Origin: Kiritimatiellia bacterium
GTDB lineage: Bacteria; Verrucomicrobiota; Kiritimatiellia; RFP12; UBA1067
Length of the DNA stretch: 24,328 nucleotides
NCBI GenBank assembly: GCA_024405255.1
Contig: JAKSOY010000039.1
Location: 1 to 24,328, forward strand
Reading direction: 5' to 3'
The first letter of the stretch is position 1. Every line of letters starts with the position of its first letter. This document shows, one piece after another, positions 8,101 through 15,200 of this stretch. The notes under the pieces were generated by a model. It searched no databases. It saw only the letters and a program-made list of their open reading frames with translations, and was not told the origin of the DNA. The position numbers and the translations under genes were made by a program.

Positions 8101-11100
8101 TGTGTTGAGATCGAGCGTCGCCGTCTCGCCGATGACGAGTTCACCGCGGCGGGAAATCGTCAACTGCTGACCATGCACGATCTTCGTCGTGCCGTCTGTC
8201 AGCTCAATCCGCGTGACCTGCGCGAGCAGACGGTCTTGCGCCTCCCACACGCCCGCACCGGTTTTAACGAGTTTCGCCGCATCGGCCACGAGAATGGACG
8301 ACGGACCGGCCTTGCAGACGGCTCCGGCAGGCACATCGATACGCACTTCGCCGACTTGCGTCGGCCCGAGCAGTTCGACTGCCGGAAGCACGAAGTCGTC
8401 GCCCGGTCCGCAATTCCCGTGGAACGTCTTCGTCAGACGGTCGAAGAGACCCGCCGCACCCGTCGAACGCCGACGTACCGGCACGAGGTCGAGTTTCAGC
8501 ACGTCATTCGCATCGTACACCTGGAACGAATAGAGTTTGCCCGCCGTGTACCAGGCGTCGGAAACCTGATATTTATTATCCGTCACCGACTTGTTTTCAT
8601 TGAAAATCAGCATCGGGATCCGCGAGTTGTTGCCAATAGCCTGATTCAGCGTCGCCGAACCGCTCGCTTCGCCATCCGTCCAACTGGCCTTCGTCCCTTG
8701 GCAGGTGAGGACAATTCGCCGCCCCCGCAGGTTTGTCGAATCGGAGAGCTGCACCTTCTTGTTGGCGCCGCGCACGTAGCCGAGCCACTGTGTCGCAGGG
8801 GCACCGTTGGCAGCCTGCATCACGAAGCCGTCGGTGTTGTTGTTCCACATCGCGCCGAAGATACAGGACCACGCGGTCTGGTTCTCCGTCGACAGATTGA
8901 TGTCCAACACCACCTTGTCCGTCGACTGGTGGTTGTATCCCGTGTCGATGAATTGCCTGCCCAGCGCACCGGTCGCCTCAATGTACTCGAGCGTCTGGAA
9001 GTCGGCCGAATCCCAAATCGTACCCGTACCATTCACCTGGCCCAAAAGCAACGTGTGCCCCTGCAAGTCGATGTCGTTGTCGATCGGCGCCGTCAGTCCG
9101 CGCCAGTCGCAATCGCCGCCAAGCGTCGCGGGATAGATGATCTTCTGACAGCTGAGCGTCTGTCCAGGCGGACAGTTGAACACACAACCATCCGGCAGCG
9201 TGACGATCGTCTTCGGCCCGGGGATGCCCGCCACCGTCTCACCCCGCATGTTCCGGCAGCTCCAGTTCGCCGGATCCGACAAGTTCGAGGCGTCGGTGCC
9301 CGCACCGGTCCACGTGGCGGACGCGATCGCCTGGTCGTCGGCCACGAGCAGCAGCGCGCCGTTCTCAAGCACGAGCGCCACCGGACGCGCACAGTCGAGT
9401 ACGAATTTCTCAAGCGCATCGGCAGCGAGTCCGGATGCGATCAGCACGCGCGGCTGCGCCATATCGGCATCATCCGCCACGGCAAGGCGAATCGTCACCG
9501 GCTTCTCGGCCGTCGCCTGCAAGACCACTGAACCGGCCGCGATCGAATCCGCGCCGCCCGCGGTCACATCCAGGGCGAGCGTCGTTCCGCCCGCGAGCGT
9601 GAACGAATTGGTGATTGTGACGGATTTCGCCGTCGCGTCCTGCAAGTCAAGCGTGCCGGCCCGCAATGCGAAGGACGGATAATCCGTCACCGCCCCTGCC
9701 ACAAGAGGCTCCCCCGTGATCTTCTCGACATCCGTAAAGCCCGCCAGATCGCGTCCCGCCAGCGTTCCTTCGTGGATCGTCAACGACGTACCATTCTTGG
9801 TGTAGGCGATACCGCCCCAGTTCAAAACGCCATTGCCTTGCACCGAATGGAAACACTGCGTCTGCTGGTCGAGCAGACCCACCATGCCATTCGCCGCCCG
9901 ATAGGGCTTGAAATCGCGCACGGACTCAAGGCGTCCGTTTTCCTGCTTGCTCATCATCTGGCAGGAAAAGAGCCGCGTCCGCGACAGAAAGTTGGCGGCA
10001 TTGTCCTGGTTGATGGCAAAAAGGTAGTCGGTCAAACCCGCACTGCCGTCTTCGCCCATGTCGAAGGCCACGCCGTTGATCGTGCAGTCGCCGTTTTTCT
10101 CCAGATGCACCGCATAATCGGTGTCCACCGCAACCGGCGCCCAGCCGTTGGTGTTCAGCGTCGTTTCGGTCAGACGCACACCGCTGTAGTGGTAGGTATC
10201 GGTTCCGCTCGGATCGTAGATCCACGCGCCGAACTGCGTACCACGGGAACTGTTCTGACGCGCACCGAAATAAGACCACCATTGGTTCTTTGCAGGCAGC
10301 GCCGGGAACTGTACCGAGAGATCCACCACCGTATTCGCATCGTGTGCATAGCCGGTATCGACCCACTGAATGCCCGTGCTTTCGGCAAAGCTCACGAAGA
10401 GGCCTTCGTCGTCCGGCGCGAAGAAGTGTCCCGTACCCTCGTTGCCGTAGAAACGCGCCGTCACGAGATCGTAGAGGCCCACCTCGCCTGCCGGCGAACG
10501 GCACGGCACGAAGTCACGCCGGGGCGTACCCGACGACGAGAGGACTTTGAAACCATAGAGTTTGGCCACCGTATACCAGTTCTCCGCCTTCACGAAGCCG
10601 TCCGCGATTGTGGCCCAATTCTGGGTGAATATCGCCAAAGGAATCTGGGATTCATTGCCGATGGAAGTCGATTCGGCGAAGCTCGCCGATCCCCCCAGGA
10701 GTCCATTCGACCAGCTGATCGTCCGCCCTTCGCACGTAATCGTGATACGCTGTCCGCGCAGGGCCTTCGAGTTCACGGCTTCGACTTTCGAATTGCTCCC
10801 GCGCACATAGCCGAGCCAGCGGGATGTCGATTGACCGTTACTCACCTGAACCGTGAAACCGTCCGTGTTGTTGTTCCACATCGCACCGAAAAGGCACGAG
10901 AACGTATTCTGTCCATACTCGTCGACATTGACATCGCACACGACCTTATCCGCCGACTGGTGCTTGTACTGCGTATTGATGAACTGCGTGCCCGTACTCT
11001 GGATCCAGCCCAGCAATTCATAACCGGACGGCAGCGTGTTGAACGTGCCCGTGAGGACGCGTTCCTCGCCGCGATCGTTCACGGCGCGCAGACGATAGGC

Positions 11101-12051
11101 GTACGTCGTCTGCGCCGCAAGCCCCGTGAGCGTCGCCGTGGCCGTGGCACCGGCGACCAGGTCCGAACCGATGGACATCTCCCCGCCAAGCGACTCGGCA
11201 TCCGCGCCCCAGGAAAGAAAGAGCGACGCCTTCACCGCGCCCTCGCCCAGGGTGTCCACTTTCCAGTTCATCTGGTAGTCGGACCCGACGAAACGCGCAA
11301 CCTGCAGCGACGCGGTCGGCTTCGCCGGACGCCATTTCGCCATCAGCGCACGTTCAAGCGCACGGCGTGCGGTATCGTCCAGGGCGCCTTCGAACGTCAT
11401 CAGTTCCGCCAGGCGGCGACCGCCGTTGCGACCCGCTAGCTGGCGGTCCTGCGAGAGGTTGAGCCAGCGTCCGGGCGTCTCCAGTGTGAACACATAGACG
11501 GACAAGGCACCCGGGCCATCGGGGAACTCGCGGTTCACGTCCTTGATGGCGACGCCGTTCTTCGTGCCCGCCGCATAGCGTAAAAGACCATAATTCGAAT
11601 GCGCGTATTCACCATTGGCGCCACGATGGAATTCGTAGGGGCTGTTCGCCGAAGCACTATGGCCCAGCACGAACGCAGAGATCGAACAATCCAAGTCGGC
11701 CACCATCACCACGGTCATCGACGACAGCTCATTCGCCATCTTGAGGTCAATACCGCTCCCGGGGAACCCCATGTCATAGACCCACTTGCCATCGAGCTGA
11801 CGCCGCGTACCATAGCGGAACCCATTCGCCGTCGTGTAGGCATTGAAAACCGTCTTCGACGCCAGATCACGCCAGCTCGCCACACCCCCGTCAGCGGTGA
11901 GCGTGAAGCTCTCCGACACGGAAGCATCGAGACGCACCTGCGGTGTCAGCGAAAACTCCGTCAGCACCTCGTCGACTGTCTGGGCCGTCGTCGCCGCTGC
12001 GGCACTCGCCACCGCGGCAATCAGAACGAACAGTTTAATCATTCGCTTCAT
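5155..12051 (-). CDS. Giant secreted mosaic protein with LamG-like modules
   Basis: 2298 residues from the ATG at 12051, chosen over an in-frame start 57 bases upstream because AGGAGG lies 5 bases before it and a signal peptide follows at once (MKRMIKLFVLIAAVASAAAA). Order: an N-terminal LamG-like domain (to about 11330); a fibronectin-III-like stretch (about 11050-11310); then four LamG-like modules of the type that starts E-x-T/STG...F-I/V-DTGY and ends D-F-V-P...G-x-x-GL-x-D...F, at about 10410-11020, 9815-10398 (divergent), 8383-8987 and 6200-6820. The last two are each preceded by a W-T-G...DPANW unit with conserved Cys (FNCPPG, GGDCDWRGL). Beta-strand repeats of the autotransporter-associated type follow (about 5980-6150). 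The C-terminus is YALIKREDGLYYYRGLKIILR shortened to the tail GLKIILR. No membrane anchor or classical sorting signal was seen. A surface adhesin or glycan-binding role is plausible but not shown by the sequence. Confidence 0.8.
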   Translation of the reverse strand: MKRMIKLFVLIAAVASAAAATTAQTVDEVLTEFSLTPQVRLDASVSESFTLTADGGVASWRDLASKTVFNAYTTANGFRYGTRRQLDGKWVYDMGFPGSGIDLKMANELSSMTVVMVADLDCSISAFVLGHSASANSPYEFHRGANGEYAHSNYGLLRYAAGTKNGVAIKDVNREFPDGPGALSVYVFTLETPGRWLNLSQDRQLAGRNGGRRLAELMTFEGALDDTARRALERALMAKWRPAKPTASLQVARFVGSDYQMNWKVDTLGEGAVKASLFLSWGADAESLGGEMSIGSDLVAGATATATLTGLAAQTTYAYRLRAVNDRGEERVLTGTFNTLPSGYELLGWIQSTGTQFINTQYKHQSADKVVCDVNVDEYGQNTFSCLFGAMWNNNTDGFTVQVSNGQSTSRWLGYVRGSNSKVEAVNSKALRGQRITITCEGRTISWSNGLLGGSASFAESTSIGNESQIPLAIFTQNWATIADGFVKAENWYTVAKLYGFKVLSSSGTPRRDFVPCRSPAGEVGLYDLVTARFYGNEGTGHFFAPDDEGLFVSFAESTGIQWVDTGYAHDANTVVDLSVQFPALPAKNQWWSYFGARQNSSRGTQFGAWIYDPSGTDTYHYSGVRLTETTLNTNGWAPVAVDTDYAVHLEKNGDCTINGVAFDMGEDGSAGLTDYLFAINQDNAANFLSRTRLFSCQMMSKQENGRLESVRDFKPYRAANGMVGLLDQQTQCFHSVQGNGVLNWGGIAYTKNGTSLTIHEGTLAGRDLAGFTDVEKITGEPLVAGAVTDYPSFALRAGTLDLQDATAKSVTITNSFTLAGGTTLALDVTAGGADSIAAGSVVLQATAEKPVTIRLAVADDADMAQPRVLIASGLAADALEKFVLDCARPVALVLENGALLLVADDQAIASATWTGAGTDASNLSDPANWSCRNMRGETVAGIPGPKTIVTLPDGCVFNCPPGQTLSCQKIIYPATLGGDCDWRGLTAPIDNDIDLQGHTLLLGQVNGTGTIWDSADFQTLEYIEATGALGRQFIDTGYNHQSTDKVVLDINLSTENQTAWSCIFGAMWNNNTDGFVMQAANGAPATQWLGYVRGANKKVQLSDSTNLRGRRIVLTCQGTKASWTDGEASGSATLNQAIGNNSRIPMLIFNENKSVTDNKYQVSDAWYTAGKLYSFQVYDANDVLKLDLVPVRRRSTGAAGLFDRLTKTFHGNCGPGDDFVLPAVELLGPTQVGEVRIDVPAGAVCKAGPSSILVADAAKLVKTGAGVWEAQDRLLAQVTRIELTDGTTKIVHGQQLTISRRGELVIGETATLDLNTVYGRSEGYALNEVTHGKKITLSGTIIDSAVAEGVDAYGGPLSHVCLGRDTAIGGETPTNSRIDCRPIAGSAENTQLLEGPYTLTLPGGNVFCVINSSFELNRLDSHGYLLLENTITGTITNGIHFFDGTTTRFNASKIPATIGFEVEEGSTTFDVLSSSQIASALNVKAGTTVRFAPLRGPLAWMGTILNNGTIEGAGTQVTTLEGRLEGVGTISGSNVRFGGNSCWAMAADNTGFTQKIDVSGVTDPAFFQGLKNVEITFTGDPSVDCCFEIGSAGNLKTAADITLTLKDAAGDPIENKGYLFVSSDGKLMFQIAQTWIEKAVWTGAVSTDLTDPANWQCTNAETPVTGVPMAMTRIVLPDGCTFNCPPGAPLVYHDVELPKSIGGDCDWRGLNVVLDHDLDLQGHKLTLANLEGTGKIYDYAGYELLEYIESTGVNGKQLINTGYNHQANDKVECDIMISTTGQSAWTCLFGAMWNNKSDGFVVQGVDPTGKNAAIVYDRGADSKIELSNSRNLRGTRLKLTCQGTTATWETDASSGSATLGKSIGGNSKIPMLIFNENYAATEGAVKVSDNWWTAAKLYRFRITSSDGRIMRDFVPARRLSDGKVGLLDLACGDAAHGAFYENAGSGTFGAGAVTAVGANGTPGELHLEVAAGRTIQNNTVKFEGGFTFVKEGEGTFVANVANQDNFGGTRILGGTVTTVAVTTAGDTAHRFSQYYFGSRDSTISVATNAVLELSGNYDSGYYQVELMGGQMANHASYDQVDQGGAGALTLFQNATLDFARSVTFRDRTALLNGHTLTVLLGNGKTFILGASSVTQQIKNGMLKMVGDGYLRIDGADKDLSSVNLDLNSGLYLAKSLTVHDLTVRYNGFNLGGGGWLKVLGTYTPMTDYRCNFQIMNGAVMDLSYLNSTLPGETMLSFADGATILVNVGDRHLRSDARLVSWEQPPNVTFKPSVGGRYALIKREDGLYYYRGLKIILR
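6190..7135 (-). repeat. Composite coding repeat, second copy
   Basis: This block encodes a W-T-G...DPANW unit, FNCPPG, GGDCDWRGL, DLQGH and then a LamG-like module with FGAMWNN and AAKLYRFRI. It matches the block at 8383-9325 in order and spacing. DNA identity persists in patches, for example TTGTTCCACATCGCGCCGAA in both, so the duplication is moderately recent or under conversion. Confidence 0.75.
8383..9325 (-). repeat. Composite coding repeat, first copy
   Basis: The paired copy of the block at 6190-7135: W-T-G...DPANW, FNCPPG, GGDCDWRGL, DLQGH, then a LamG-like module with FGAMWNN and TAGKLYSFQV. The two copies are separated by about 1.25 kb of non-repeated coding sequence. Confidence 0.75.
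9815..11020 (-). repeat. Two further LamG-like modules, one divergent
   Basis: Positions about 10410-11020 encode a module very close to those at 8383-8987 and 6200-6820 (STGTQFINT, FGAMWNN, VAKLYGFKV, DFVPCRSPAGEVGLYD). Positions about 9815-10398 encode a diverged relative directly after it (ESTGIQWVDTGY, YFGARQN, DFKPYRAANGMVGLLD) that lacks the FGAMWNN core. Neither is preceded by the Cys-containing W-box unit. Confidence 0.7.
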
Positions 12052-12056
12052 TTTCT

Positions 12057-12062
12057 CCTCCT
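12057..12062 (-). promoter_or_regulatory. Ribosome binding site that fixes the start at 12051
   Basis: A perfect AGGAGG on the minus strand, 5 bases before ATG. It selects the start directly before the signal peptide and rules out the longer in-frame start. Confidence 0.75.
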
Positions 12063-12087
12063 GAAACATTAAACGGATACGCCTCAC

Positions 12088-12108
12088 ATGTCGGGGGAAC
12101 CCCCACAT
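12088..12108 (-). promoter_or_regulatory. Leader stem-loop of the 2298-residue protein gene
   Basis: On the minus strand ATGTGGGG pairs with CCCC-(G bulge)-ACAT around a GTTC loop. It begins about 8 bases after the predicted transcription start, so the mRNA would carry a stem-loop almost at its 5' end. The upstream 1651-residue gene has a hairpin in the same place. Confidence 0.5.
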
Positions 12109-12122
12109 CTTGAGCTAATAAA

Positions 12123-12152
12123 ATTCTAGCATACGACAGCAAGACGGGTCAA
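12123..12152 (-). promoter_or_regulatory. Sigma-70-type promoter for the 2298-residue protein / CotH genes
   Basis: On the minus strand TTGACC (12147-12152) is followed after 18 bases by TAGAAT (12123-12128), each one mismatch from consensus, with TGC just before the -10 as an extended -10 element. The predicted start near 12116 gives a leader of about 65 bases. The spacer closely resembles that of the promoter at 17271-17299. Confidence 0.7.
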
Positions 12153-12162
12153 GTGAAAACAG

Positions 12163-12190
12163 CGGGCGCGCGCAAGGATGCGCGCGCCCG
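12163..12190 (-). terminator. Terminator after the 1651-residue protein gene
   Basis: A perfect 11-bp stem (CGGGCGCGCGC with its complement) closes a 6-base loop, 23 bases after the stop codon. On the minus strand it is followed by CTGTTTTCA, a short interrupted U tract. The -35 box of the next promoter starts 10 bases beyond it. The alternating CG stem is also a Z-DNA-prone sequence. Confidence 0.65.
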
Positions 12191-12213
12191 ACTATGGACC
12201 TACCACAAACCTC

Positions 12214-15200
12214 TTACCTGAAGAACAGGAACAGGCCGTCGTGGAAGATCTTCACCGCGCTTGACGTGGTGTGAACGATGTAGCTCGTGCCCTTCAGGTT
12301 GTCCCCCTTCACGCGGCCCGTAATCCGGCGGCCGGCGGACGAGGCGACCGTCCACGAGGACACGTTTTTCAGATTTTCCCGATCCAGCACTTCGATCGTC
12401 ACGTCGGCGAGGTTGAGCGCGCTCTCGCACACGATCTGGTCGCCCACGTTGAGACGAATCGTGCCCGAAACCGTCGTGGACGATTCCAGCGTGAGCGTGC
12501 CCACGGCGTCTTCGCCGCCCGGCGCGAGTACACCCGTCACTTCGAGCGTGCCGTTGCAGACCCTGCCCGACCCCTCGACGGCGTACTGCTTGATCGTCCC
12601 GCCCTTCAGGTCCACCGTCGCGCCTGCGGCCACCTCGAGAATCGGCGCACCGCCCACGCTCGCCGCCGGCGAGAGCTTCGGCAGCACGTCCGGACCGAGC
12701 GCGAGGTTCACCTGCTGCTGCGCTTCGGAGAGCGCCGCATTCCACACGCGCACTTCGTTGTAGCTCGCGTGCGGCGTGGGATTGTTGAACCAGTTCTTGC
12801 CGAGGTAGAAGCTGTTCTGCTGGAGCTGTGCAGGCGTCCACGTGTCGCTCGTGTACGTCTGGGTGCCGATCTTCGCGCCCGTTTCCGTGTTCCAGAGCGT
12901 GGCGGTCACCGTAGACCCGTTTCCGTTCGGCGTGATCGTCATCGCGAGATAGCATTCCACGTTGAGCGGACACGTCCCCGTGCCGGTCATATTGCCGCTA
13001 TTGGCACCGGCGCCCAACACGCCCATGGAGGTGTTGCCCGCCGCGTTCTGCGTCGAATACGTGAAGAGCAGATAGTCGCTCGTGCTTGAACCGATGGCGA
13101 ACAATTTCTCCCAGGCCTGATAGGACCGGAGCGTCGTCCAGAACTCAAGCGTCACCGGACCCGAGACCGGCAGCGCGTTCGCGCCAAGATCCGCCCCGTT
13201 CGCCGTGCCGCCGCCCACGAGGTCGAGCTGACGGTTGTTGACGAGCGCCGAGGAACCGCCCAGCGTCGCCGTAAAGCCGCCCACCATATCGTCGGCCGTG
13301 CCGTTGAAGGTCCAGCGGTGCGCCAGGTAGTTGTTCGCGAGAAGCGTCTCGGAGGGATTCTCGGGATAGAGGTTGTCGCCCGCATCGGTGGTCGTGGCGA
13401 ACACCTGGTCCGGACCCGCCTCGACGTGCGCGAGCATGTCCGACTCGGAAAGCGCCGCGTTCCACACGCGCACTTCGTTGTAGTTCGCCTTCGGCACCGC
13501 GTCGTTCCACCAGGCCCAGCCGAGCCAGGAGCCGGTCTGCGAGATGTTCGCGACCGTCACTCCCTCGGCATAGTGCGTGTACGAACCCACCTTCGCGCCG
13601 GACTTCGCGTGGATCACGTAGGCCGTGAGGACCGTGCCCCCTTGCGCGGGATCGAATCGCACGGCCATGTAGTATTCCTCGTTATCGCGGTAATAGCCCG
13701 TACCCGTCACGTCGCCCGTACCCGCATTGAGCCAGTTCACGGCCGAGGCGTTGTTGGCGTTCTTCGCACCGCACGAATATGTGAGGAGCAACCCGTTATT
13801 CTGGCTTGTACCGACGGCGAACATCTTCTCCCACACCGTATGGCTGCGGAGCGTGGACCAGATTTCGATCGTCACCGGTCCCGAGGTGGGCAGGATGTTC
13901 GAACCCAGGCCCACGATCGCCGTGTTGTTGCCGCCCGGAAGCGAGATCGCCTTGCCGTCCGACGTATAGCCGAGCGTTCCGCTCGGCGTGGTCGGCGGCG
14001 TCGTGCTCGAGGGCGTATAGACCTGCGCCGTCTGGCCGCCCACCGAATCGGCGAGCGAATTATTGAAGCTCCAGCGGTGGACGAGCGCGGAAGCCGAAGG
14101 TTCGCCACTGTCGGCGAGCGTACCTTCCGCCCCGGTCACCTTCGCCGCTTCAGGCAGTTTCGTCATCGCGAGCGTGCCCGTGCCCGTCTTCGTGATCGTA
14201 CCGGACGACGTGCCCGCGAGCGAGAAGTCGCCAGCATCCACCCAGGAGGATCCCGTGTCGAACGTCATGCCGCGCGGACCCACCGCCACGCCGCCACCCA
14301 TGTTCCGGAAGTAGCCGCTCAGGATCTTGTCGGACGAATACGCCCCCACCGTACCGCCGTCTACATAAAGCGTCGCATTGTTGGTGCCAAGGCCGTGGGC
14401 GATCGCATCGGCAATGAGCTTCGCGCCATCCTTCACCGTGATAAGGCCGTCGCCCAAGGTATCGCCATCCACGCCCGAACCGATTTGAAGCCATTTTGCG
14501 ACGAAGCGCGTGTTCGCACCGCTCAAATTGAGCTGGCCCTTGCCGAGTTCGCCAACGATCACGCCCCAGGCATTCGTATTGTAGAACTCGCCGCCTGTCA
14601 TGTTGTAGACGCCCTTCGCATCGTTCCAGCGCGCGATGCTGAGCCATGCCGTGACATCCAGCACGCCGCCGCTCTGTTCGAAGCGGCCGTCGGAATGGAC
14701 GCCAACCTGGAAGTTCTGTCCGAAGACGGCCTTGCCGTTCGAGAGCGTGAACACGCTCTCCGCCGCGCGCGCTTCGTTCTTCCCGGGCGCGTCGGTTTGG
14801 CCGACCATGCTCTCGCCCGTGCCGCCCACCTTCAGCGTTCCGCCCGTCATGTTGAACGTGCCGCGGCCCTTCAAACCGCCCACGGTGAGGCGGCCCGGCT
14901 CCAGCGTGCCGCCGGAGAAGTTGAACGTACCTACCGAGCCGAGATTGTACCCGACGCGCAAATAGTTGCCGACGGGCGTTCCCAGCCAGCCGTTCGACAT
15001 GTAGGTGACCGCCCCTGTGCCGCTCTCACCCGTATAGTACCAGCCATTGCAGAACAGCGCCGCGTTGTTCGTGAGGTAGACCTTCGACGCATTCTGCTGG
15101 ATGATGTCCGCCACCTTGTTCGTGGCCTCGTTGTAGTTGAAACTCACCGTACCTGCCTGCGGATAGATGTAGAGCCACTTGTTCTCCGCACCGTTCGCGC

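Noticed and set aside
4684..9531. Two plus-strand open frames of 755 and 853 codons opposite the 2298-residue and CotH genes
   Set aside because: Same reason: antisense shadows with Arg/His/Val-rich low-information sequence, crossing a gene boundary on the other strand without any regulatory signal.
12052..12108. Longer in-frame start for the 2298-residue protein
   Set aside because: It would put 19 charged residues before the signal peptide, overlap the leader hairpin and ignore the AGGAGG before 12051.
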